This document shows positions 1 to 7,725 of a stretch of 16,183 bases of DNA, piece after piece (within the stretch, counting starts at the first letter, position 1; every line of letters begins with the position of its first letter). The position numbers were made by a program, and so were the translations under genes. A model generated the notes under the pieces. It was not told the DNA's origin and did not search any database. It saw nothing but the letters and a program-made list of their open reading frames with translations. The stretch covers positions 1 through 16,183 of the forward strand of contig JABFWM010000638.1 of the NCBI GenBank assembly GCA_013362195.1. The letters run 5' to 3'. The DNA is from Acidobacteriota bacterium. Lineage in GTDB: Bacteria > Acidobacteriota > Vicinamibacteria > Vicinamibacterales > 2-12-FULL-66-21.

Positions 1-1
1 G

Positions 2-2092
2 CCGGCCGGCGCAGCGGACGCCGGACGCGGCGCGCGTGCGTTCGTGTGCCGCGATCGCGAGGAGGAGCTGGCGGAGGTCGCGCGCACGATCAAGCGGGAT
101 CCGCGGCGCGTCACCGCGCTCGGCCGCACCGGGATCGTCTTTCAGCGTCCGCTGCCGTATCTGTATCTCGCGCGGCAGGTGTTTGCCGACGCGCGCATTC
201 CCTATCAGGCACTGGACGCCTTGCCGCTCGCTGCCGAGCCCTTCGCCGCCGCCGTCGACCTGATCTTCACGGCCATCGCCGCGAATTTCACCCGCGGTTC
301 GCTGATCGAGCTGCTGCGATCGCCGCATTTCCGCTTCAGCCACGACGGCCGGGCGATCGCCGCCCGCGACGTCGAGGCCCTCGACCGTTTTCTCGTCGAG
401 CGGAAGTATCTCGGCTCGGCGCCGCGCCTGGCCGAACTTGCCGCGGACGCCGCGAGCTCGCGGTCGCGGCTCGCGACCGTGCTCGCTGCCGCCTCGGCGA
501 TCGCTGACGAGCTGTCTTCCGTATCACAGGCAGCGAGCGCGCCGGAACAGATCGCGGGCGTGCGCGAATTCATCGCGTCGCACGAACGGCTGCCCGCCGC
601 CGCCGACGCGTGGTATGCGCGGCACATGCGGGCGCGCGGCGCGGTGCTCGGCGCGCTCGACCTCCTCCGCGACGCGCACGCGGCGCACGATCCCGAGCCG
701 CTCTCGATTGCCGAACTCGCCGGCGCGGTGCGCCGCTGGATCGAAGGGCAGACGTTCGCGCCGCGTACCGGCGACGCCGGCCTCGCGCTCCTCGACGCAC
801 GCGCGGCCGCGTACGCCGACCTCGACGAGATTCGCATCGTCGGCCTGAGCGAGGCGGACTGGCCCGAGCGCGCCGAGCGCAGCATCTTCTATCCGCAGTC
901 GCTGCTCGCACAGCTCGGGTGGTCGCCTGACCAGGAGCGGATCGCGGCGGCGCGCGCGCGGTTTCAGGATCTGTTGCGGCTGCCCCGGCGGCGCGTCTCG
1001 CTCTCGACGTTCACGCTCGAGGACGACGCGCTCGTCACCGCCTCGCCGCTGCTCGACGATATCGATGCCGTGGGTCTGCCGATCGAGCACGCGCCGGAAC
1101 CGACGGCCGTGCGCGTCTTCGCCCATGAAGCGCTCGCAATGGAGCCGGTCGCGGCAACCGGCGTCGAGGGGGCGGCGGCCGAATGGTTGTCGCTGCGCCA
1201 GCGGCGGACCTTTGACGACGAGCGCTTCCGCGGTGCGGCAGGTCCACGCGCGCCGGTGGCCTACGCGGTCAGCCACGTCGAGCGCTACCTCGCGTGTCCG
1301 TTCCGCTATTTCGCGGCCGATGTGCTGCGCCTGCCGGAAGAGCGCGACGAGGAGTCGTGGATGACGCCGCAGGAACGCGGCCAGTTCGTCCACGACGTGT
1401 TCTGCGAGTTCTTCACGCAGTGGCAGATGCGCGGTGGCGGGGCGATCACGACCGGGAACCTGGCAGACGCGATGGACCTGTTCGGCCGCGTCGCCGAAGA
1501 GCGGATCGCGCGACTGCCCGAGGGCGATCGCGCGCTCGAGCGCACGCTGCTCCTCGGCTCGGCAGCCGCGGCGGGCCTCGCGGAGCGGGCGTTCGCGTTC
1601 GAGATCGAGCAGGGCGCTGCGGTCATCGAGCGGCTGCTCGAGCACGAACTGGAAGGCGCCTTCACCTTCACCGGTCCCGACGGCCCGCGCTCGATTCAGC
1701 TGCGATCGAAATCCGACCGAATCGACCTGCTCGACGACGGCACGCTGCGGATCATCGATTACAAGCTCGGACGCGCGCCGAAGAGCGATCGATCGTTGCA
1801 GCTCCCGGTCTACGGGGCGTGCGCGCAGCAGGCGCTGCACGGCCGCCACGGGCGGGCATGGACCGTGTCGCGGGCCGGCTACGTCGCCTTCCGCGAAAAG
1901 CAGGCGTTCTGCTCGCTCGGCAAAGGCGACGAGGGCATCGCCGCCGCGCTGGCCGAAGGCGAGGCCCGCCTCGTCACCGCCGTCGACGCGATCGAGCGGG
2001 GAGAGTTCCCGGTGCGGCCGGACGAACCGTTCCTCTGCACGTGGTGCCCGTATCCGACGGTGTGCCGGAAGGATTACGTCGGCGATGAGTGA
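2..2092 (+). CDS. AddB-like PD-(D/E)XK nuclease/helicase subunit, 5' partial
   Basis: The reading frame is open from base 2, so the N-terminus lies outside the window; 696 residues are visible, against roughly 1,000-1,100 for whole AddB proteins. AddB pairs with the AddA helicase-nuclease to resect double-strand breaks for RecA loading. The C-terminal part carries a RecB-type nuclease fold: SDRID followed by LRIIDYKLG (about 1717-1770), then a conserved QLPVY. Four cysteines, codons at 1294 (LACPFRYF), 2036, 2045 and 2063 (C-x2-C-x5-C), match the 4Fe-4S staple around the AddB nuclease. The middle (FVCRDREEELAEVAR, GLSEADWPER) fits the helicase-like scaffold. The GTG at 44 lies inside the conserved FVCRDREEE block and is not the real start. 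Overlap of 8 bases with the AddA-like gene indicates one operon. Family assignment is secure; I leave the symbol blank because only part of the gene is visible. Confidence 0.9.
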   Translation, partial: PAGAADAGRGARAFVCRDREEELAEVARTIKRDPRRVTALGRTGIVFQRPLPYLYLARQVFADARIPYQALDALPLAAEPFAAAVDLIFTAIAANFTRGSLIELLRSPHFRFSHDGRAIAARDVEALDRFLVERKYLGSAPRLAELAADAASSRSRLATVLAAASAIADELSSVSQAASAPEQIAGVREFIASHERLPAAADAWYARHMRARGAVLGALDLLRDAHAAHDPEPLSIAELAGAVRRWIEGQTFAPRTGDAGLALLDARAAAYADLDEIRIVGLSEADWPERAERSIFYPQSLLAQLGWSPDQERIAAARARFQDLLRLPRRRVSLSTFTLEDDALVTASPLLDDIDAVGLPIEHAPEPTAVRVFAHEALAMEPVAATGVEGAAAEWLSLRQRRTFDDERFRGAAGPRAPVAYAVSHVERYLACPFRYFAADVLRLPEERDEESWMTPQERGQFVHDVFCEFFTQWQMRGGGAITTGNLADAMDLFGRVAEERIARLPEGDRALERTLLLGSAAAAGLAERAFAFEIEQGAAVIERLLEHELEGAFTFTGPDGPRSIQLRSKSDRIDLLDDGTLRIIDYKLGRAPKSDRSLQLPVYGACAQQALHGRHGRAWTVSRAGYVAFREKQAFCSLGKGDEGIAAALAEGEARLVTAVDAIERGEFPVRPDEPFLCTWCPYPTVCRKDYVGDE

Positions 2093-5000
2093 TCAGCTGT
2101 CGCTGTTCGACGCCGTCGCCGCCGCCTCCGGCGATGCCGACGCGGACGCGCGCGCCTACGCCCAGAACCCCGAGCACAACGTCGTGCTCGAGGCCTCTGC
2201 GGGGACCGGCAAAACGACGGTGCTCGTCACCCGCTACGTCAACCTGCTGATGCGCGGCGTCGATCCGGCGAATATCCTCGCGATCACGTTCACGCGCAAA
2301 GCGGCCGCCGAGATGCGCGAACGGATCCTGCGCGATCTGCGCCGCGCCGCCGAGCAGAATACGTTCGATCGCGGCCGCTGGCTCGCGCTGAGGGATCGCC
2401 TCGCCGACATTCAAATCAGCACCATCGACGCGTTCTGTCTGTCACTGCTGCGCGAGTTCCCGCTGGAAGCCGACCTCGATCCCGGCTTCACGATGGCCGA
2501 CGAGACGGAAGTGCCGCGTCTGGTGGAGCAGGCCCTCGACAAATCGCTCGCGATCTTCGTGGCGCTCGCGAAGCGCGAGCCGGATCTCGCGCTGGTGCTC
2601 GCGCAGCTCGGTTTGAACCGGACGCGCGAAGGACTGGCCTCGCTCCTCGATCGACGCCTGGTCGCGTGGGATGTGCTGGATCGCTTCCTGGCGCGCGGCC
2701 CTGCCGATCTGACGGCCGACGAGGTCTGCCGGCGTGCGGTGGACGCGCTCCTCGATCTGTTCGGCGGCCTGCCGGGCGGGTTCGATCGGTTCATCGACGA
2801 GGGCCCCGTCGAGCACCCGCGGTATCAGATCCTCTCGCGCGATCTGCGGCGGCTCGCCTCGTTCCGCGGCGCCGGCAACGCGGCGGTGCGCGGGCTCATC
2901 GACCGCGTGTCCGCGCACTTTCTGAAAACGGACGGACGGCGTCGCAACAGCGAACGCATTCATCCGTACACGGCCGAAGTGTACCCGTCCCTCGACGCGG
3001 GCAAGCGCCACCGTGCGGCCGCCCTGAACCTGAGCGAAGCGGTCGAGGGCATCGCGCGGAGGTTCAGCCGCGATCTGAATGCGGTGCTGGCCCGCGGGAT
3101 CCGCCGGATGTTTTCGATTGCGCTGGCCGAGTACCGCCGCGCGCTGAACGACCGTTCGGTGCTCGACTTCTCGGACGTGCTCGAACGCGCGGTCGATTTG
3201 CTCGGGCGGATGGACGAGTTCTCGCAGAGCCGCTACCGCCTCGAAGGACGCTACCACCACGTGCTCGTCGACGAGTTCCAGGACACGAGCCGCAAGCAAT
3301 GGGAGCTCGTCTCGCTGCTCGTGAAGGCATGGGGCGAAGGGCTGGGGCTTGCCTCGAATCCCTCCATCTTCATCGTCGGCGATCGCAAGCAGTCCATCTA
3401 TCGCTTTCGCGACGCGGAAGTCGCGGTACTGCAGGAGGCCGGCCGCTTCATCGAAGGACTGCGTCCGCACTCGAGCGGGCGGCGATCGATTACGCGCAGC
3501 TTCCGCGCGTTGCCGGAGCTGCTGGCGTTCGTGAACGAGGTGTTCGCGGACCTCGGCCGCGACGCGCGGCGCGACGACGACTTCAAGTACGACGACGCGG
3601 ATCGATTTCCCGTCGACGCGAACGGCCACGACCCGCGCGGACTCGCGCTCGGCATCGCCGTCGCCGGCGACCCGGCGGCCTGCGCCGCGGCCGTCGCCGA
3701 CGAAATCGTGCGCGTGCTGCGCGAGGAGACCGTTCGCGACAAGCAGACGGGCGTGGCCCGCGAGGTGCGCCCGGGCGACATCGCGATCCTGTTCCGTTCG
3801 CGCGCGAGCCACCGCGACTTCGAGGCTGCGCTCGAAACGCGCGGCGTTGCCACCTACGTCTACAAGGGGCTGGGATTCTTCGACGCCGACGAGATCAAGG
3901 ATCTTGCCGCACTGATCCGCTACCTCGCGAATCCCGAGTCGGAGCTTCGCGCGGCGGCCTTCCTGCGGTCCCGCTTCGTGCGACTCTCCGACACGGCGTT
4001 GAGCGCGCTCGCGCCGCGGCTGGCCTCCGCGCTGCTCGATGCGGAACCGGCATCGCTGGCGACGCTACCCGACGACGATCGGCAGGCGCTCCTGCGCGCA
4101 CGCATGTCGGTGCCGCGCTGGCTCGAGCAGGTCGATCGCGTTCCACCCGCGGACCTGATCGAGTCGATCCTCCCTGACGCGGCGTACGCCTACGAGTTGC
4201 GCGGCGCCCGCCGCCACCAGGCGTGGGAGAACCTGAAGAAGATGCGCGCGCTCGTCCGCCGCATTCAGAACCGGGGCTATGCCACGCTGGCGCGGATCGC
4301 GGATCATCTCGACGCGCTCACGCCCGGCGACGAGTCGAACGCGGTGCTCGAAGCGCTCGATGCGGTCAATCTGATGACGGTGCACGCGTCGAAGGGCCTG
4401 GAATTTCCGGTGGTGTTCGCCGTCAACCTCGCGAAAGGCGCGAGCGGTCCGCCCAGGCCGGTGCGCGTCGGCGGTGACGATGTGTCGGTGGGCCCCTTCG
4501 TGTCCGATACCGACGAGGAGGAGAAGGGGCGCGAACGCGAGGAAACCAAGCGATTGCTCTACGTCGCGCTCACGCGCGCACGCGACCGGCTGTATCTCGC
4601 GTCGGTCCTGAAGGACGGACGGCTGGCGCCGGGACGCGGCAGTCTTGCGGACGTGCTGCCCGACAGCATGAAAGCGTTCTTCGCGCGCGCCGCGCTGCCG
4701 CTCGATCCGCGCGAACCGCTGACGTGGACCGCGGCCTCGGGCCGTTCGTTCCGTTTCCGACTGTGCCCGGCGACCGCCGAGACAAACCACCGCGGGTTGG
4801 TCCACGTCGAACCAGCCGCCGGCGCCGGTGACAACTTCGCCGCCGTTGACGACGCTGACGCGCTCGCACGCGTCAGCGTCACGTCGGCATTCGACGAGGA
4901 GGATCCGGCGATCCTCTCGCAGGCGCGCGCGGCCGATCCCGAGGAAGCGCTCGCCGGCACGCTGGTCCACCGGCTGTTCCAGTTCGCCGACGCGTTGCCC

Positions 5001-5408
5001 TCGTCCGCCTCGGTCGACGAGCAGCGCGCGTTTGCCGCATCGCTCGTGCGACCGGAAGAGCGCGCGACCCTGGGCGATGCGGATGCGGTCGTCGATCGGG
5101 CGCATGCGGCGTGGACGTCGATGAAGGCACAGCCGGAGGTGGCGCGGCTGCTCGCCTCGGGCGTACGGTTGCACGAGGTGCCATTTTCGTTGCGCGCCGC
5201 CCGCGATCCGCGCCGCGTGCTGCGCGGGACGGTGGATTGTCTCGTCCGCGCCGACGACGGCAGCCTCACGGTCGTGGAGTTCAAGACCGGCCGTCCGCGT
5301 CCGGGTCATCAGCGGCAGCTCGACGTCTACGTCGAGGCCCTGCGCGCACGTTTCCCCGGCGTGGCGGTTTCCGGCCGCCTCGTGTATCCGCAGTTCGACG
5401 CCCGGTGA
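2085..5408 (+). CDS. addA: AddA-like UvrD/RecB-family helicase-nuclease
   Basis: This 1,107-residue protein is the ATP-driven 3'-5' helicase and nuclease partner of AddB in double-strand-break repair. In order: Walker A ASAGTGKTT (residues 37-45, Lys43), motif Ia ITFTRKAAAEMRERI, Walker B/motif II LVDEFQDTS (Asp396-Glu397, Gln399-Asp400), motif III IVGDRKQSIYRFRDAEV, the motif V region LMTVHASKGLEFPVVF, motif VI ETKRLLYVALTRARDRLYL, and a C-terminal RecB-type nuclease site with Asp1051 and Glu1065-x-Lys1067 (EFKTGRP) followed by QLDVYVEAL. The presence of both helicase motifs and a nuclease site points to AddA rather than a plain UvrD. The ATG at 2085 overlaps the upstream stop by 8 bases; the open frame runs much further upstream but only as a shadow of the AddB-like gene. 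The stop overlaps the DUF488 start by 4 bases. Confidence 0.94.
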   Translation: MSDQLSLFDAVAAASGDADADARAYAQNPEHNVVLEASAGTGKTTVLVTRYVNLLMRGVDPANILAITFTRKAAAEMRERILRDLRRAAEQNTFDRGRWLALRDRLADIQISTIDAFCLSLLREFPLEADLDPGFTMADETEVPRLVEQALDKSLAIFVALAKREPDLALVLAQLGLNRTREGLASLLDRRLVAWDVLDRFLARGPADLTADEVCRRAVDALLDLFGGLPGGFDRFIDEGPVEHPRYQILSRDLRRLASFRGAGNAAVRGLIDRVSAHFLKTDGRRRNSERIHPYTAEVYPSLDAGKRHRAAALNLSEAVEGIARRFSRDLNAVLARGIRRMFSIALAEYRRALNDRSVLDFSDVLERAVDLLGRMDEFSQSRYRLEGRYHHVLVDEFQDTSRKQWELVSLLVKAWGEGLGLASNPSIFIVGDRKQSIYRFRDAEVAVLQEAGRFIEGLRPHSSGRRSITRSFRALPELLAFVNEVFADLGRDARRDDDFKYDDADRFPVDANGHDPRGLALGIAVAGDPAACAAAVADEIVRVLREETVRDKQTGVAREVRPGDIAILFRSRASHRDFEAALETRGVATYVYKGLGFFDADEIKDLAALIRYLANPESELRAAAFLRSRFVRLSDTALSALAPRLASALLDAEPASLATLPDDDRQALLRARMSVPRWLEQVDRVPPADLIESILPDAAYAYELRGARRHQAWENLKKMRALVRRIQNRGYATLARIADHLDALTPGDESNAVLEALDAVNLMTVHASKGLEFPVVFAVNLAKGASGPPRPVRVGGDDVSVGPFVSDTDEEEKGREREETKRLLYVALTRARDRLYLASVLKDGRLAPGRGSLADVLPDSMKAFFARAALPLDPREPLTWTAASGRSFRFRLCPATAETNHRGLVHVEPAAGAGDNFAAVDDADALARVSVTSAFDEEDPAILSQARAADPEEALAGTLVHRLFQFADALPSSASVDEQRAFAASLVRPEERATLGDADAVVDRAHAAWTSMKAQPEVARLLASGVRLHEVPFSLRAARDPRRVLRGTVDCLVRADDGSLTVVEFKTGRPRPGHQRQLDVYVEALRARFPGVAVSGRLVYPQFDAR

Positions 5409-5941
5409 GCCGCGACGAGGCGCCCGCGATTTACACGATCGGTCACTCGACCCATTCGGCCGAGCAGTTCCTCGCGCTGCTGCGGGCGCATGAAGTCCGC
5501 CAGGTCGCGGATATTCGCACCGTGCCCCGGTCGCGCCGGCACCCGCACTTCCATGCCGACGCGCTCCGGACATTTCTTGGCGCTCAGGGCATCGCCTATC
5601 GCCACTTTCCGTCACTCGGTGGATTGCGAAAACCGCGCGCCGATTCGGTCAACTCCGGATGGCGGCATTCGGGCTTCCGTGGATATGCCGATCACATGGG
5701 GACTTCCGAGTTTGCCGCGGGCGTCGACGCGCTGCTCGACTTCTCGTGCGGCGGGCGCACGGCGGTAATGTGCGCCGAGGCGGTATGGTGGCAGTGTCAC
5801 CGTCAGTTGCTCGCGGACGCGTTGCTGGCGCGGCGTGTGCCGGTCCGTCACATCCTCGGCACGGCGGACGCTAAGCCGCACCGCCTCAGTGAATTCGCGA
5901 GCGTTCACGAGGGCCGCATCACCTATCCGGGACTGCTGTAG
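5405..5941 (+). CDS. DUF488 family protein
   Basis: A 178-residue protein with the DUF488 signatures: YTIGHST near the N-terminus (residues 10-15), DIRTVPRSRRHPHF (36-49), LGGLRKP (71-77), a GW...FRGYADHM segment (85-98), and MCAEAVWWQCHR (122-133) with Cys123, Cys131, His132 and Arg133. The biochemical function of the family is not established; the conserved Cys/His/Arg cluster looks like an active or metal-binding site (inference). The GTG at 5405 is chosen because it overlaps the AddA stop in a GTGA junction and lies just before the conserved IGHST block; the open frame upstream of it is a shadow of addA. Placement suggests co-translation with the AddAB-like repair genes, but DUF488 genes occur in many contexts, so a repair role is only a guess. 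Confidence 0.88.
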   Translation: MSRDEAPAIYTIGHSTHSAEQFLALLRAHEVRQVADIRTVPRSRRHPHFHADALRTFLGAQGIAYRHFPSLGGLRKPRADSVNSGWRHSGFRGYADHMGTSEFAAGVDALLDFSCGGRTAVMCAEAVWWQCHRQLLADALLARRVPVRHILGTADAKPHRLSEFASVHEGRITYPGLL

Positions 5942-6026
5942 CCTGGAGGAGGCATCACTGACAAAAGTTCGTCCGTCAGCAGCATTTGTCCGGAATGTTG
6001 GTTTTCCGAGGATTTCCCTGCGGGTG

Positions 6027-6055
6027 GGAACCAACGCGTCCGCAGGCCTGTCTAA
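6027..6055 (+). promoter_or_regulatory. Candidate ECF-sigma (RpoE-like) promoter
   Basis: GGAACCA at 6027-6033 is separated by 16 bases from GTCTAA at 6050-6055. This matches the general form of ECF-sigma promoters (GGAAC in the -35 element, a GTC- or TC-containing -10 element, about 16 bases between). Transcription would begin near 6062, giving a leader of about 74 bases before the ATG at 6136. A short dyad, TTCCC (6014-6018) and GGGAA (6026-6030), overlaps the -35 element and could be an operator. Prediction only. Confidence 0.55.
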
Positions 6056-6135
6056 CGAAGTAAGTGGCGTCAGGATTGCAGGAGAGGTCATCGGCGCCCA
6101 CCGCACGAGCGGCAGGCGAGTGGGAGGTTAACGGT

Positions 6136-6378
6136 ATGGCAGTCCCAGCGGCATCGCTCAGCTCCGGCCGGCCGACAGGCACCATTTTCGAGCTCGAAGC
6201 GCTCGAAGGGCTGCCGTGCGGCTGCGTGGCGGCGGCCTACCGCGCCCGCCCCTGGGATGTCGCTGTGGTATCGCTCGAAGCCAAGGGTCCGCATTGCATC
6301 CTCGCCGGGCACGCGTCCGGCCAGATTCTGCGCCTGGGCGATCCCTCGGAATTCGAGGACGAGGACACCGACGAATAG
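6136..6378 (+). CDS. Small hypothetical protein with acidic tail (80 aa)
   Basis: I do not recognise the family. The 80-residue product has a hydrophobic-polar alternating core (GTIFELEALEG, VAVVSLEAK, CILAGHASGQILRLGD), two cysteines close together (PCGC, residues 28 and 30), a third at 54, and a strongly acidic C-terminus (EFEDEDTDE). It has no membrane span or signal peptide and reads as a small soluble beta-rich domain. The ATG at 6136 is preferred over an in-frame ATG at 6064 because GGGAGG at 6122-6127 sits 8 bases upstream of it; 6064 has no such site and would fall at the predicted transcription start. The gene stands alone between the AddAB operon and a zinc-ribbon gene, behind the candidate ECF promoter, which would make it an envelope- or stress-responsive gene if that promoter is real. 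Confidence 0.65.
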   Translation: MAVPAASLSSGRPTGTIFELEALEGLPCGCVAAAYRARPWDVAVVSLEAKGPHCILAGHASGQILRLGDPSEFEDEDTDE

Positions 6379-6576
6379 TCGCCGCGCCATGCCGCGGCGG
6401 CTCGCGCCGCCCACCGTTCACCTCGCGCTTCTGCGATTTCTCGCGCCGGGCTCTCAGTACAGCTGAAGGATTCAGGTTTGCGGCGCCAGGCGTGTCGGCA
6501 CGGCGCCGCGGTGTCGTGTCCGTCTTGGCGCGGCCTGGTCCGCCGGGCGGGCGCGCGGGATCGTCCCAAGATTTGA

Positions 6577-6606
6577 TTGCGTATTGCCTGACCCATTCCG
6601 TACAAT
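6577..6606 (+). promoter_or_regulatory. Candidate sigma-70 promoter for zinc-ribbon gene
   Basis: TTGCGT at 6577-6582 and TACAAT at 6601-6606 are separated by 18 bases in an AT-richer pocket of otherwise GC-rich DNA. The transcription start would be near 6613, leaving a leader of about 39 bases that contains a ribosome-binding site before the ATG at 6652. The remainder of 6379-6651 shows only a GC hairpin just after the preceding stop (6381-6398) and nothing else I can assign. Confidence 0.5.
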
Positions 6607-6651
6607 TCGAAGGTTTGAATGGCCCAGCCGGGCCGTGAGGAGTACGTTTCG

Positions 6652-6873
6652 ATGGCGTTGACCTGTCCGAACTGCGGGAATGACCGGAACTTTCTGGTCA
6701 AGACCCTGCAGATGCACGTTGTCCGCCTGGACGACGCGCGCGTGGAAGTGAATGAGGAGGGCCGCCCGGCGGTCATTGAGGTGCTCTGCGACGAGTGTGA
6801 GACCGCGCTGAATTTCGAAGAATTCGATGCGGCGCTGCGCAAGGAGATGCTGCTGACGCTCGGCGCGCGCTGA
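6652..6873 (+). CDS. Small CxxC zinc-ribbon protein (73 aa)
   Basis: Cys5-x2-Cys8 (TCPNCGN) and Cys46-x2-Cys49 (LCDECET) form a classic zinc-ribbon pair separated by a basic then acidic strand region; the C-terminus (FEEFDAALRKEMLLTL) is a predicted amphipathic helix. The family is unknown to me; such proteins can be nucleic-acid or protein-binding adaptors. The ATG at 6652 is selected because TGAGGAG (6636-6642) lies 9 bases upstream and the promoter at 6577-6606 would leave only about 6 bases before the alternative in-frame ATG at 6619. The gene converges on another tiny zinc-ribbon gene 48 bases downstream. Confidence 0.75.
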   Translation: MALTCPNCGNDRNFLVKTLQMHVVRLDDARVEVNEEGRPAVIEVLCDECETALNFEEFDAALRKEMLLTLGAR

Positions 6874-6921
6874 CCCCGCGGGTTCGTCTCCGTCCCAAAC
6901 GTCCTCAGCTGTTCATCTGCG

Positions 6922-7083
6922 TTATTCCTCGGCGTCGTTCTCGGCTTCTTCCCAGTAGTCGCATTCGGGGCAGATCCATTCGCGAACCTGTCGCGTCGCG
7001 ATCTGCCCTGATCCTGGCACGCGATCCTGACGATCGCGGGTGACGAGGCGCAGGGTTTCGCCGCACATCGGACATTCTTTCAT
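6922..7083 (-). CDS. Small CxxC zinc-ribbon protein (53 aa)
   Basis: Minus-strand gene whose product starts MKECPMCGE. Cys4-x2-Cys7 and Cys38-x2-Cys41 (ICPECDYWEE) form a zinc ribbon around a charged linker, followed by an acidic tail. The spacing and the C-terminal CPECDYWEE resemble small YgiT/MqsA-like zinc-binding heads, but no helix-turn-helix domain follows, so it is not an antitoxin on this evidence. The ATG at 7083 places the first CxxC at residues 4-7, as usual in such proteins; the open frame continues to 7125 with less typical sequence. It diverges from the J-protein gene and converges on the 73-aa zinc-ribbon gene. No clear Shine-Dalgarno site is seen. Confidence 0.65.
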   Translation of the reverse strand: MKECPMCGETLRLVTRDRQDRVPGSGQIATRQVREWICPECDYWEEAENDAEE

Positions 7084-7160
7084 ACCAGACAAACTACCAT
7101 TGACTTGCCCGGATCGCTGCGGCATCGTTGCTGCAGAGGATCTCGACGGACCCTGGCGCC

Positions 7161-7670
7161 ATGCGCGATTACTACGACGTTCTCGGCGTCTCGCCCGATG
7201 CCGGCGCTGACGAAATCAAGCGCGCCCACCGGCAATTGACGCGCCGCTACCACCCGGATATCTCGGGTGACGAGGCGGGCGTCTCGGTCGTGGACTGCCT
7301 CGCGGACGAAGTGGCGATCGATTTTCCGTCCGTCAGTACCGTCCTCGACCGGATGCGCCACGCGTTCTTCGGCGGCGGGCCGTCGGCGCGGCCCGTGCCC
7401 GACGTCCTGGTCACGCCGCAGGAGGCGTTCTGGGGCGCGGTCGTGCTGCTCTCGCTGCCGATTCGCCGGATGTGCCCGCACTGCGGCGGGCGCGGCGAAG
7501 TCTGGAACGACTGGTGCGACGCGTGCGACGGCGGCGGCGACGTACCCGCGCGGCATGCCGTGCATCTCCGCATTCCTCCCGGCGTGCTCGACGGCACGCG
7601 CGTGCGCTTCCGCGTGAGCGCGCCCGGCGTGCCCGAGACGGTCGTCGACGCCCGCATCGTCATTCGATAA
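7161..7670 (+). CDS. Compact J-domain protein with single zinc centre
   Basis: A 169-residue DnaJ-like co-chaperone. The N-terminus is a J-domain start (MRDYYDVLGVSPDAGADEIKRAH) with the Hsp70-activating HPD tripeptide at residues 31-33. After HPD the usual helix III is not recognisable; instead there is a segment EVAIDFPSVSTVLDRMRHAFFG (50-71). Cys105-PHC-GGRG and Cys119-DAC-DGGG supply two CxxCxGxG-type half motifs, enough for one zinc, where canonical DnaJ has four. The tail (HAVHLRIPPGVLDGTRVRF, 132-150) corresponds to the start of a DnaJ C-terminal substrate domain. Full DnaJ is about 375 residues. The ATG at 7161 begins directly at the J-domain; a TTG at 7128 is in frame but adds unrelated residues. 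TTGACT at 7100-7105 is a possible -35 with no convincing -10. Domain identity is firm, function as a specialised Hsp70 partner is inferred. Confidence 0.82.
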   Translation: MRDYYDVLGVSPDAGADEIKRAHRQLTRRYHPDISGDEAGVSVVDCLADEVAIDFPSVSTVLDRMRHAFFGGGPSARPVPDVLVTPQEAFWGAVVLLSLPIRRMCPHCGGRGEVWNDWCDACDGGGDVPARHAVHLRIPPGVLDGTRVRFRVSAPGVPETVVDARIVIR

Positions 7671-7681
7671 TCCGCTATACA
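7666..7681 (+). promoter_or_regulatory. Candidate -10 elements before membrane-protein gene
   Basis: GATAAT (7666-7671, overlapping the upstream stop) and TATACA (7676-7681) are two good -10-like hexamers; no convincing -35 partner is visible at 16-18 bases. The octamer TATACACT here recurs at 15221-15228 before another small membrane-protein gene. Confidence 0.35.
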
Positions 7682-7725
7682 CTGTCAGGATGCCGCATGC
7701 GCGCGAGGCGCGTGCTGACTGTTCC

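Noticed and set aside
1434..2084. Extending the AddA-like gene upstream to 1434
   Set aside because: The extra 217 residues are a frame-shifted shadow of the AddB-like nuclease domain (Ser/Arg-rich); the ATG at 2085 fits the family N-terminus and operon overlap.
6381..6398. GC hairpin just after the 80-aa gene as an intrinsic terminator
   Set aside because: A six-base stem with a six-base loop exists but no T-run follows, and such hairpins are common by chance at this GC content.
6619..6651. ATG at 6619 as start of the 73-aa zinc-ribbon gene
   Set aside because: It would lie about six bases after the predicted transcription start, while the ATG at 6652 has a TGAGGAG site at proper distance and begins the conserved-looking zinc ribbon.
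6922..7083. MqsA/YgiT-type antitoxin
   Set aside because: Only the zinc-ribbon head is present; there is no helix-turn-helix domain and no adjacent toxin-like gene.
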